NCBI GenBank assembly: GCA_016710095.1
Contig: JADJLL010000032.1
Location: forward strand, 1-48,648
Reading direction: 5' to 3'
Source: Candidatus Eiseniibacteriota bacterium
GTDB lineage: Bacteria > Eisenbacteria > RBG-16-71-46
DNA: 48,648 nucleotides
In this document: in pieces, positions 7,289 to 15,243 of the stretch
Position numbering within the stretch: the first letter of the stretch is position 1
Layout of the letters: each line of letters opens with the position of its first letter
Translations under genes and position numbers: made by a program
Notes under the pieces: generated by a model
What the model was told of the DNA's origin: nothing
Databases searched by the model: none
What the model saw: the letters and a program-made list of their open reading frames with translations, nothing else

Positions 7289-9719
7289 ATGCAGGCGAAA
7301 CCCACCAGCTTCCTCGACGGCGGCGTCACGCCGCGCGGGCAGCTCTCTCGCTGGCTCGAGGACTGGGCTTCGCGCCCCGAGAACGAAGGCGCGCTGGCCG
7401 AATGGCGCACGCTGCCCGCACGCGAAGCGCGCTTCGGCGAACTGTTGCCGCCGCTGCACGTGGCGCTGCGCAACGCCCTTGGGGGCCAGGGCATCGAGCG
7501 GCTCTACACGCACCAGGTGCGTTCGGTGGAGGCGCTGCGCGCGGGACGCGACACCGTGGTCGTCACCGGCACCGCGAGCGGCAAGAGCCTCTGCTTCCAT
7601 CTGCCGACGCTCGAAAAACTGCTCGAGGAACCCGACGCGACCGCGCTCTACCTGTTCCCGACCAAGGCGCTCGCGCAGGACCAGCTCAAGTCCCTCACGC
7701 GTCTCGCGGCCGGCGATCTCGACACGACGCGCACGCTGGTGGCGGGTGTGTACGACGGCGACACCGCGACCGGCACGCGGCGCAAGCTGCGCGAGAGTGC
7801 GAACGTGATCCTGAGCAATCCCGACATGCTGCACGCGGGCATCCTGCCGCAGCACGCGCGCTGGGCGCGCTTCCTGCGCAACCTGCGCTACGTGGTGATC
7901 GACGAGATGCACGCGTACCGCGGCATCTTCGGCAGTCACGTGTCGAACGTGCTGCGCCGGCTCGAGCGCATCGTGCGTCACTACGGCGGCGAGTTCCGCT
8001 ACGTGCTCTGCAGCGCGACCATCCGCAACCCCGGAGAACTGGCGGGGCTGCTCACGGGGCGCGATGTGGCGGTGGTGGACGACGACGGTTCGCCGCGCGG
8101 CGCGAAGCACTTCGTGTTCTGGAATCCGCCGTACCGCGACGACACGATGGTCGAGCGCCGCAGCTCGAACGTCGAGGGCTGCCAGATCATGGCCGGGCTC
8201 ATGGAGCGCGGCGCGCAGGTGATCACGTTCACCAAGTCGCGCGTGTCCGCCGAACTCGTCTATCGCTACACGCGCGAACAGCTCGAGCGTGGCGCGTGGC
8301 GAGACCGCAAGCGCTGCGCGGCGCGCGCGATCGGCGCCGCCGGCAACGACGCGGGCAACCCGCCGCTGTCCGAGCGCATCCGCCCGTATCGCGGCGGCTA
8401 CCTGCCCGAGGAGCGCCGCGCGATCGAGCGCGCGCTCTTCAGCGGCGAGCTGCGCGGCGTGGTGAGCACCAACGCGCTCGAACTGGGCATCGACGTCGGC
8501 GGGCTCGACGCCGCGGTGCTGATCGGCGCGGCGCCGACGCTCGCGAGCATCTGGCAGCAGGCCGGGCGCGCGGGCCGCAGCGGCTCCGAGAGCGTCGTCG
8601 TGCTCGTCGCGTACAACGACACGGTGGACCAGTACCTCATGCGCAAGCCCGACTACTTCTTCGGGCGCTCGCCCGAGGCGGCGTGCGTGGATCCGCACAA
8701 CCCATACATCCTCGCGCAGCAGCTCGCGTGCGCGGCGTACGAGCTGCCGCTCTCGCCCGACGACGAAGCGGCGTTCGGTCCGCAGACGGCGGCGGTGCTC
8801 GCCGCACTCGAGGACGCGGGCGAGACGCACACGATCGACGACCGCTCGTACTGGGCGAAGACCGACTTCCCGGGCGCCAAGGTGTCGCTGCGTGCGATGA
8901 GCGACGACACGTACACCATCCAGGACGCGTCGCACGGCCACAAGGTGATCGGCACGGTGGACGCGATCAGCGGGCTCGAGCTCGTGTATCCCGGCGCGAT
9001 CTACCTGCACGAAGGCGAGAGCTGGTGGGTGCAGTCGCTCGACCTCGAGAAGAAGATCGCGTCCGTCGAGCCGCGCGAGGTGGACTACTACACGCAGCCC
9101 GTGCTCGACTCGAACATCCGCGTGCGCGGCGAGCTGCAGCGCCGCGACTGGTGCGGCGAGAGCCTGCGCTTCGGCGAGGTCACGTACTCGTGGCAGGTGA
9201 TCGCCATGAAGAAGATCCAGTACCGCTCGCTCGACGCGATCGGCTACCACCCGCTCGAACTGCCGCGGCTCACGCTCGACACCGCGGGCTTCTGGTTCGC
9301 GCCGGGGCCGGAGAGCTGGGCGCGCTCGCGCGCAAGGGCTCAATCCGTGGGAGGGGCTCAACGGCGTGCGCAACCTGTTCGTCACGCTGCTGCCGCTCAT
9401 GGCGATGTGCGATCCCGCGGATCTGGGCGGCATGATCGACTCGTCGAACCTCGGGCGGCCCGGCATCTTCCTCTTCGACCGATACCCGGGCGGGCTGGGC
9501 TTCGCCGAACAGGGCTACGCGCGGCTCGACGAGCTGGCCGAGGCGGCGCACGCGCACCTCGTCGGCTGCCCGTGCGGCGACGGCTGCCCCGCGTGCGTCG
9601 GCACGCCGATCTACCGCCCCGCGCAGCAGCAGGACCTCGATGCGATGAAGAAGGCGCGCGACATTCCCGGCAAGGCGGCCGCGCGCGCGATGCTGGAAGG
9701 CTGGCTGTCCCGGAAGTGA
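7289..9719 (+). CDS. mrfA: MrfA/YprA-like DEAD/DEAH helicase with C-terminal zinc-binding DUF1998 region; apparent frameshift near 9315-9335
   Basis: ATG 7289 follows a strong AGGAGGG (7278-7284). Superfamily 2 motifs are clear: Walker A TGTASGKS (about residue 92), FPTKALAQDQ, DEMHAYRG (about residue 205), SATIRNPGELAG (about residue 242), and QQAGRAGRSG. The C-terminal part carries the four-cysteine GCPCGDGCPACVG motif, which binds metal in MrfA-type proteins. The first part reads in the frame of 7289, while GLNPWEGLNGVRNLF onward (from 9333) reads one frame over, so one net frame change is needed around 9315-9335. B. subtilis MrfA is a 3'-5' helicase that works with the exonuclease MrfB in mitomycin C damage repair. 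A MrfB-like gene lies two genes downstream here. The frameshift would remove the zinc site if real. Confidence 0.85.
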
Positions 9720-9732
9720 GCCGGCGTCGGCG

Positions 9733-9768
9733 CCGCCGGTGCGTGCGGCACGCACGGCGCACCGGCGG
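9733..9768 (+). terminator. GC-rich hairpin after the helicase gene, possible terminator
   Basis: CCGCCGGTGCG (9733-9743) pairs perfectly with CGCACCGGCGG (9758-9768), and the 14-nt loop can form a further short stem. There is no clear U-tract, so termination is uncertain. It sits 14 bp after the stop and before a predicted promoter, which suggests the downstream genes form a separate unit. Confidence 0.4.
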
Positions 9769-9800
9769 GCGAAATCACCCGGCGCGGCCGCTCACGTACG

Positions 9801-9830
9801 GTGACCGCCGCCTCGCCCAGCGGCTACAAT
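9801..9830 (+). promoter_or_regulatory. Predicted sigma70-type promoter for the methyltransferase/exonuclease pair
   Basis: GTGACC (9801-9806) and TACAAT (9825-9830, five of six consensus bases) are 18 bp apart. Start of transcription would be near 9837, with a leader of about 66 nt to the ATG at 9903. Confidence 0.45.
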
Positions 9831-9902
9831 GTCGCCCCTCGTTCCTCGTCCGGTGCGCCGCGCCCGGCAGTGCTTCACCCGATCCACAGGAGTTTCGACA
9901 CC

Positions 9903-10655
9903 ATGCAGCACGAATGGCCGGTTGCCTTCTTCGACGACGACTACCTGCGCATCTACCGGCCCACGTTCACGCCCGAGCGCACCGCCGCCGAAGTGGACTT
10001 CATCGAGCAGGCGCTCGAAGTGCCGCGTGGCGGCGCCGTGCTCGACCTCGCGTGCGGCTACGGCCGGCACGCGATCGCGCTCGCGCAGCGCGGCCATCGC
10101 GTGACCGGGCTCGACTTCAACGCGCACTACCTCGACATCGCCGCGGAAGAAGGCCGCGCCGTCGGCGCGCAGATCGAGTGGCGCCAGGGCGACATGCGCG
10201 CGCTGCCGTTCGACGCCGAGTTCGCGAGCGTCTATTCGTTCTTCACGTCGTTCGGCTATTACGACGACGACGAGAACGAGCAGGTGCTCGCCGGCATCGC
10301 GCGCGCGCTCCAGCCGGGCGGACGCTTCCTGATCGAGATGCTCAACCGCGACTGGCTGCTCACGCACCCGCAGCAGCTCGTGTGGACGCAGCAGGACGAC
10401 GGCTCGTTCCTGATGGAAGAGACCATCATCGAGCTGGCCGAGTCGCGCGTGATCACGCGCCAGACGCTCATCGATCCGACGGGCGGCCCGAAGGTGAACA
10501 AGGAATACGCGCTGCGCGCCTACACGTGCGCCGAGCTCACGTCGCTGCTGCGCCGTCACGGTCTCAAGGTGATCGCGACGTGGGGCGGCATCCAGCGCGA
10601 GCCGTACAGCACCGAGAGCCGCCGGCTCGCGCTCCTCAGCGAGCGCATCGCATGA
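9903..10655 (+). CDS. Class I SAM-dependent methyltransferase
   Basis: ATG 9903 follows AGGAG (9888-9892). Motif I is VLDLACGYG (residues 46-54), with acidic Asp71 in TGLDFN at the end of strand 2. Then come WRQGDMRALPF (motif II region), FFTSFGYY and LQPGGRFLIEMLN (post-motif III region). At 250 residues it matches a stand-alone small-molecule or unspecified Methyltransf_25/11-type enzyme; the substrate cannot be read from sequence. Its stop overlaps the start of the MrfB-like exonuclease gene (ATGA), so the two are probably co-translated. That links it to the MrfA/MrfB pair, but a repair role is only an inference. Confidence 0.88.
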   Translation: MQHEWPVAFFDDDYLRIYRPTFTPERTAAEVDFIEQALEVPRGGAVLDLACGYGRHAIALAQRGHRVTGLDFNAHYLDIAAEEGRAVGAQIEWRQGDMRALPFDAEFASVYSFFTSFGYYDDDENEQVLAGIARALQPGGRFLIEMLNRDWLLTHPQQLVWTQQDDGSFLMEETIIELAESRVITRQTLIDPTGGPKVNKEYALRAYTCAELTSLLRRHGLKVIATWGGIQREPYSTESRRLALLSERIA

Positions 10656-11578
10656 GCGGCGGGGCGGGCGATGTGCTGCGCGCCCGCCTCGGCGAGCTCG
10701 TGCGTTCCCGTCGCGCGGGTGCACCGGCGGCGGAGGGCGAGACGGCCGCGCCGGTTCCCGGCGCCTCCGCCAAGCGCCGCGCGAAGAAGGCGACCGCCGC
10801 GGCCGCCACGGCCGAGACCGCGGTCGCTCGCGAAGTCGCGCGCGCCGGCGTCGAGGAGTTCCTCCCCGGCGGCGAGTGGCGCGACGAAAAGGGCGGATCG
10901 GTGTACGTGCACGAGCGGCTGCGCTCGCAGGTCGAGCGCCGTCGCCCGCACTGGGGGCGGCTGCCCGAGCCTCCGCCCGGCGAGCCCGACCTGCTCGCGA
11001 TCGCCGCGGGCGGGCTCGAGCGCGTGCTGTTCCTGGACCTCGAGACGTGCGGGCTGGCGAGCAATCCCATCTTCCTCGCGGGCACCATGCACTGGAACGG
11101 CGAGGACTTCGTGCTGCGCCAGTACTTCGCGCGGCACTACGGCGAAGAAGGCGCGCTGCTGCGCGCGGTGCACGAGCACGCGAAGCAGCACGACCTGCTC
11201 GTGACGTTCAACGGCAAGACGTTCGACGCGCCGATGCTGCGCACGCGCGCGCTCGCGCTCGGCGTGTCGCTGCAGCTGCCGGCGCTGCACTTCGACCTGC
11301 TGCACGCCTCGCGCCGCCGCTGGAAGCACGAGCTGCCCAACTGCAAGCTGCAGACGCTCGAGCGCCGCATCTGCGGACGTCCATTGCGCGTCGGCGACGT
11401 GGACGGTTCCGAAGTGCCGGGGCTCTACCACGACTGGGTGAAGAGCGGTGATCCGTGGCCGCTCGCGCCGGTCTTCCATCACAACCTGATCGACGTGATC
11501 GTGATGAGCGACGTGCTGCACGCGCTCTGCGCCGGCGCCTCGCCGCGCCCGCGGCCGCGCGCCGCGACCTGGGACTGA
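10652..11578 (+). CDS. mrfB: MrfB/YprB-like DEDD-family exonuclease (RNase H-like fold)
   Basis: The ATG overlaps the upstream stop. Residues 1-100 are Ala/Arg-rich and probably flexible. The nuclease core has motif I FLDLETCGL (D129, E131), motif II VTFNGKTFDAP (N187, D192) and motif III HHNLIDVIVMSD (H277, D281), the arrangement of DEDDh 3'-5' exonucleases and of the YprB/RNase_H_2 family. GRRICG-like and SEVPGLYHDWV segments also fit YprB. In B. subtilis yprB (mrfB) sits next to yprA (mrfA) and both act in mitomycin C resistance. Here a methyltransferase gene lies between the two. Cytoplasmic, 308 residues. Confidence 0.85.
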   Translation: MSGGAGDVLRARLGELVRSRRAGAPAAEGETAAPVPGASAKRRAKKATAAAATAETAVAREVARAGVEEFLPGGEWRDEKGGSVYVHERLRSQVERRRPHWGRLPEPPPGEPDLLAIAAGGLERVLFLDLETCGLASNPIFLAGTMHWNGEDFVLRQYFARHYGEEGALLRAVHEHAKQHDLLVTFNGKTFDAPMLRTRALALGVSLQLPALHFDLLHASRRRWKHELPNCKLQTLERRICGRPLRVGDVDGSEVPGLYHDWVKSGDPWPLAPVFHHNLIDVIVMSDVLHALCAGASPRPRPRAATWD

Positions 11579-11690
11579 GCGCCACGCACGAACGCCGCCG
11601 GGCGTGCGCACGTCCGCGCCTTCGGCTACCGTGCCGCGCCATGGCCGCGCGAACGCCGCGCCGCCGGATCCGCCGCACCGGAAGGCCCGC

Positions 11691-12437
11691 ATGTCGAAGC
11701 TGACCAAGTTCGTCCGCTCGTGGTGGCTGCGCCGCCGCATCCGCTACGAGGACCTGCCGCTCGAGGCGTTCGTCACGCCGCTCGAGAAGGGTGAGCCCTA
11801 CTCGTTCACGCGTTTCGGCGACGGCGAGTGGTACGCGATCCTCGGCGACCCGGGCGCGAACGCGGACGGTCACCAGTACTTCCCGCAGCTCGGCGCCGAC
11901 CTGCGCCGCACCATGGAGCAGCCGTTGCCCTACCGCTACGGCATGCAGCCGAGCGTCATGGGGCTCGACGGGCTGCGCATCCGCCGCTACCTCGAGGGCG
12001 CGGGCGTCACGGTGCCGTGGTGCAACGCGAACGTCTTCCACTACGCCAACCGCGACGGCGAGCTGTTCCCGCTCGTCCGGGCGCTGCGTGCCCATCGGAT
12101 CGTGATGATCGGGCCGGCGCATCTGCGGCAACTCGACGGCGTGGTGTTCCCGGTCTCGCGGTTCATCGAGATCCCGCCGCTCAACTGCTACCTCGACATG
12201 GACCGGGTCCGGGGCGAGGTCGCCGACGAGGCCGGCCGGAGCGAGGGCACGGTGTTCGCCTTCGCCGCCTCGATGATGACCAATGTCATTGTCCACGACC
12301 TGTTTCCGCAGTTCGGGACGCGTCACTGGATGCTGGATTTCGGCTCGGTCCTGGACGTCTATGCCGGGGTCCAGTCCCGCAGCGTCTATCGCGACCTCGA
12401 CTGGTCGGCGGCGATCGCCCGGAATCTCGGAAGCTGA
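11691..12437 (+). CDS. Putative GT-D-fold glycosyltransferase (DUF1792-like)
   Basis: ATG 11691 is preceded by GGAAGG (11680-11685). The 248-residue protein has SFTRFGDGEWYAI with RFGDGE at residues 41-46, the signature of the GT-D (formerly DUF1792) glycosyltransferase fold. It also has WCNANVFHYANRDGEL, VMIGPAHLRQL and a C-terminal HWMLDFGSVLDVY, which fit that family. Known members transfer sugars to surface glycoproteins or glycans; the acceptor here is unknown. It stands alone between the exonuclease and the cold-shock gene, with no other glycan gene nearby. Family call rests on the motif pattern. Confidence 0.65.
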   Translation: MSKLTKFVRSWWLRRRIRYEDLPLEAFVTPLEKGEPYSFTRFGDGEWYAILGDPGANADGHQYFPQLGADLRRTMEQPLPYRYGMQPSVMGLDGLRIRRYLEGAGVTVPWCNANVFHYANRDGELFPLVRALRAHRIVMIGPAHLRQLDGVVFPVSRFIEIPPLNCYLDMDRVRGEVADEAGRSEGTVFAFAASMMTNVIVHDLFPQFGTRHWMLDFGSVLDVYAGVQSRSVYRDLDWSAAIARNLGS

Positions 12438-12451
12438 TTGCCCGCAGGTTC

Positions 12452-12480
12452 GGCGCCTCAGGCGCCTTCGGCGCGTTTTC
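12452..12480 (+). terminator. Probable intrinsic terminator after the GT-D gene
   Basis: GGCGCC, loop TCA, GGCGCC (12452-12466) forms a 6-bp stem, followed by TTCGGCGCG and TTTTC. The same palindromic core recurs at 18960 and 31991, where it contains a stop codon. Confidence 0.45.
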
Positions 12481-12485
12481 ACCCG

Positions 12486-12515
12486 TTGACATCGTTCTGA
12501 CGGGCCGCCGATACT
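12486..12515 (+). promoter_or_regulatory. Predicted promoter of the zinc-ribbon/cold-shock gene
   Basis: A consensus TTGACA (12486-12491), an 18-bp spacer and GATACT (12510-12515). Transcription would start near 12522, leaving a leader of about 200 nt before the ATG at 12725. Confidence 0.6.
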
Positions 12516-12521
12516 TTCCAC

Positions 12522-12724
12522 GGCAGTTCGCGTGTACGTGGGTCCTTTCCCGTCGAGTCTGGTAGGCCAGTGACCGCTCCAGTGGGCATCATGCTTTCGT
12601 CTTTGGCCGCGTCACCCATCCTTCTCGTCGCCTGAGTCGCCTCGGCAGGTGCGCTTGCCGAGGCATTCGTGTTCTGGTCCCACAGTTCAAGTCCCGTTGT
12701 TCCTGGAGGCGGTCGGAGAACGTC
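12522..12724 (+). promoter_or_regulatory. Long structured 5' leader of the cold-shock gene
   Basis: Non-coding leader of about 200 nt. It includes a perfect 9-bp stem, GCCTCGGCA (12639-12647) with TGCCGAGGC (12656-12664), around an 8-nt loop. The ribosome site is GGAGAA (12715-12720) just ahead of the ATG. Long folding leaders are known for cspA-type cold-shock mRNAs, where they act as temperature switches. Whether this one does is inference. Confidence 0.45.
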
Positions 12725-13468
12725 ATGGCTACCGGTGAAGACAAGAGCATTACCTGCGTGGATTGCGGCCAGGAGTTCATCTTCTCGGCGGGCGAGCAGG
12801 CTTTCTACCGCGAGCGTGGCCTGACGAACGAGCCGACGCGGTGCAAATCCTGCCGCGACGCCCGCAAGGCCAACCGTGGCGACTCGCACGGCGGCGGCGG
12901 TGGTGGCTACGGCGGTGGCGGTGGGTACGGCGGTGGCGGCGGTGGCCGCTCCGACAAGCCCATGTACCCGGCCGTGTGCTCGCAGTGCGGCAAGGACACG
13001 ATGGTGCCCTTCCAGCCGACCTCGGGACGTCCGGTGCTGTGCCGGGAGTGCTTCTCCGGCGCGCGCGGTGACAGCGGTGGTGGCGGCGGCCGCGGTGGAC
13101 GCGGCGGCGGTCACGGCGGTGGTCACGGTGGCGGCTACGGCGGCGGTGGTGGTGGTGGCTACGGCGGTGGCGGCGGCTACGGTGGAGGCGGTGGCGGTGG
13201 CTACGGCGGCGGTGGCGGCGGTGGACGCTCGCAGCGTTCGTCGGCCCCGACCGGGCCGAGCGAAGGCCGCACGACCGGCGCGGTGAAGTGGTTCAACGAC
13301 GCCAAGGGCTTCGGCTTCATCCAGACGGACGCGGGCGAAGACGTCTTCGTGCACTTCTCCGCGATCATGGGTGACGGCTTCAAGTCCCTGGTCGAAGGCG
13401 ACCGCGTCGAGTTCGACGTGGTGCCGGGACCCAAGGGCAAGCAGGCGGCGAACGTCACCCGGGAGTAG
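12725..13468 (+). CDS. Zinc-ribbon / Gly-rich / zinc-ribbon / Gly-rich / cold-shock-domain protein
   Basis: This 247-residue protein has five parts. Residues 1-50 are a zinc ribbon (CVDCGQEF ... CKSCRDARK). Residues about 55-77 are Gly/Tyr-rich (GGGGGYGGGGG). Residues about 80-115 are a second ribbon (CSQCGKDTM ... RPVLCRECF). Residues about 118-170 are a longer Gly-rich tract with GRGG, GGH and GGGY units. Residues about 180-247 are a cold-shock domain with TGAVKWFNDAKGFGFIQ (RNP1 KGFGFI) and VFVHFSAI (RNP2). Cold-shock domains bind single-stranded RNA or DNA. The Gly/Tyr/Arg tracts look disordered and may favour RNA condensation, by analogy with eukaryotic glycine-rich RNA-binding proteins. 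A clear promoter and a long leader support regulated expression. Confidence 0.9.
   Translation: MATGEDKSITCVDCGQEFIFSAGEQAFYRERGLTNEPTRCKSCRDARKANRGDSHGGGGGGYGGGGGYGGGGGGRSDKPMYPAVCSQCGKDTMVPFQPTSGRPVLCRECFSGARGDSGGGGGRGGRGGGHGGGHGGGYGGGGGGGYGGGGGYGGGGGGGYGGGGGGGRSQRSSAPTGPSEGRTTGAVKWFNDAKGFGFIQTDAGEDVFVHFSAIMGDGFKSLVEGDRVEFDVVPGPKGKQAANVTRE
12889..13232 (+). repeat. Low-complexity GGN/GGY-coding repeats
   Basis: Two tracts (about 12889-12950 and 13072-13228) of GGTGGCGGC and GGCTACGGC units encode the glycine-rich linkers. They are in-frame, codon-varied coding repeats that could expand or contract by slippage; there are no CRISPR-like spacers. Confidence 0.75.
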
Positions 13469-13507
13469 TTTCACGCGGTGAAGCGTTCCTCGGCCTGAGC
13501 CGATAAC

Positions 13508-13564
13508 GACCGGGCCTCCGGGTCCGGGCTGGTGACAGCCCGGAATCCACGCGGAGGCCCGGTC
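13508..13564. terminator. Nested two-stem hairpin between the cold-shock and DUF885 genes, terminator or structured RNA
   Basis: The outer stem GACCGGGCCTCCG (13508-13520) pairs perfectly with CGGAGGCCCGGTC (13552-13564). Inside it TCCGGGCT (13523-13530) pairs with AGCCCGGA (13537-13544) around a GGTGAC loop. It is followed by GCCTTTCCCC. Termination of the cold-shock mRNA is the simplest role, but the nested form is more elaborate than other terminators in this window. Confidence 0.6.
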
Positions 13565-13590
13565 GCCTTTCCCCTCGGATACGGACTTCC

Positions 13591-15243
13591 ATGATCGAAA
13601 CCCTCAAGACGTTCACGGCGCTCTCGGAAGAGTTCGTCGAACTCTTCATGAAGCATCATCCGGTCGCGGCCACCGAAGCCGGCATCCACGACTACGACGC
13701 GGTCCTGCCCGACGACTCGCCCGAAGGCCTCAAGGAGCGCGCGGTGTGGCTGCGCGACCTCGACCAGCGCCTCGTGGCGTCGGTGCCGTGGGACGAGCTG
13801 CCGCTCGAGAGCCGCTCGGACTTCGCGCTGCTGCGTTCGCGCATCGCGTCGCTGCGCGCCGATCTCGAGGAGATCCGCGTGCCGCAGAAGACGCCCGCGA
13901 TCTACCTCATGCGCGCGTTCCAGGGCGTGCACTTCGTGCTCACGCGGTCGTTCGCGCCGTTCGACGAGCGCAAGGAGTCGGCCGTCGCGCGCCTCATGGC
14001 GATCCCCGACTACCTCGACTCCGCGCGCCGCAATCTCGACGTCGTGCCCGAGGTGTCGCTGAAGGTCGCGATCGAAATGGCGGCGCAGGGTCCGAGCTTC
14101 GTGGACGACGTCGTGCGCCAGCTGCTGCGCCAGTTCCCCGGCGAAGGCGAACGCCTCGAGCATGCGGGCAGCCGCGCGCGCACGGGCTTCCTGCGCTTCC
14201 ACGACGCGCTCGACAAGGAGCTGCGTCCGAAAGCGGGCGGTACGTTCGCGATCGGCGAACGCTGGATGAACTACAAGCTCGAGCGCGAGCACCTGCTCGG
14301 CTGGACGTGCGCCGATCTCGAACAGATCGGCCGCGACCACGTCGTGCGCACGCGCACGCTGCTCGAGGAAGAAGCGCGCCGCGTGGACCCGAAGCGCAAG
14401 TGGCGCGAGCTGATCGAAGAGGGCAAGCGCCGCTATCCGGAATCGAACTGGCTGCGCGAGGCGTACGTCACCGAAATGGAGCGCGCGCGGCAGTTCGTCG
14501 TGGACCACAAGCTCGTGCCCATGCCGAAGGGCGAGAAGCTCGAGATCCTCGACACGCCGGTCTTCCAGCGCGTCACGACGCCGTACTCGCTCTACCAGGC
14601 GCCCGCGCCGTTCGACGCCGAACAGGCGGGGCAGTTCTACGTGACGCCGGTCGACCTGCGCCGCAACAAGGAGCAGCAGGCCGCGCAGCTCATGGCCCAC
14701 TGCACGCCCATGCTGCCGCTCGTCGCGATCCACGAAGGCTATCCCGGCCATCACCTGCAGAAGGTGCACGCGAACCACGCGCCGACGCGGCTGCGCTGCA
14801 TCGGCACGAGCGACGTGTTCTCCGAAGGCTGGGCGCTGTACTGCGAAGACCTCATGTGGGAGCAGGGCTTCTTCACGTCGGACCCGCTCACGCGGCTCTT
14901 CCAGCTGCGCAACGAACTCTGGCGCGCGTGCCGCGTCGTGCTCGACGCCGGACTGCACGCGGGCCGCATGTCGTGGGGCGAAGCGGTGGACATGCTCGTG
15001 AACGAGGCCATGCTCGAACGCGCGAACGCCGAAGCCGAAGTGAACCGCTACTGCATGACGCCCACGCAGCCCATGAGCTACCTGATCGGCAAGCTCGCGA
15101 TCACGGAGCTGCGCGACGAAGCGAAGAAGAAGCTCGGTTCGAAGTTCGACCTGCAGGCGTTCCACGGCGCGCTGCTCGCGAGCGGCACGATCCCGCCTTC
15201 CCTCGTGCGCGAGGAGATCTGGGCACGGCTGGGGTGCGCGTGA
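13591..15243 (+). CDS. DUF885-family putative zinc peptidase
   Basis: The 550-residue protein is the DUF885 type: long helical N-terminal region, then HEGYPGHHLQ (from residue 381), which carries the presumed HExxGH metal ligands, and FSEGWALYCEDLMWE about 30 residues later with the third acidic ligand. The C-terminus has MTPTQPMSYLIGKLAI and SGTIPPSLVREEI, both usual for the family. No signal peptide is present, so it is probably cytoplasmic, whereas many homologues are exported. Substrates of the family are poorly known and peptidase activity is inferred. The stop overlaps the GTG start of the next gene. Confidence 0.85.
   Translation: MIETLKTFTALSEEFVELFMKHHPVAATEAGIHDYDAVLPDDSPEGLKERAVWLRDLDQRLVASVPWDELPLESRSDFALLRSRIASLRADLEEIRVPQKTPAIYLMRAFQGVHFVLTRSFAPFDERKESAVARLMAIPDYLDSARRNLDVVPEVSLKVAIEMAAQGPSFVDDVVRQLLRQFPGEGERLEHAGSRARTGFLRFHDALDKELRPKAGGTFAIGERWMNYKLEREHLLGWTCADLEQIGRDHVVRTRTLLEEEARRVDPKRKWRELIEEGKRRYPESNWLREAYVTEMERARQFVVDHKLVPMPKGEKLEILDTPVFQRVTTPYSLYQAPAPFDAEQAGQFYVTPVDLRRNKEQQAAQLMAHCTPMLPLVAIHEGYPGHHLQKVHANHAPTRLRCIGTSDVFSEGWALYCEDLMWEQGFFTSDPLTRLFQLRNELWRACRVVLDAGLHAGRMSWGEAVDMLVNEAMLERANAEAEVNRYCMTPTQPMSYLIGKLAITELRDEAKKKLGSKFDLQAFHGALLASGTIPPSLVREEIWARLGCA

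Noticed and set aside
12889..13232. Tandem GGT/GGC repeats as a possible CRISPR or satellite
   Set aside because: They are in-frame Gly/Tyr codons inside the cold-shock protein gene; no spacer structure.
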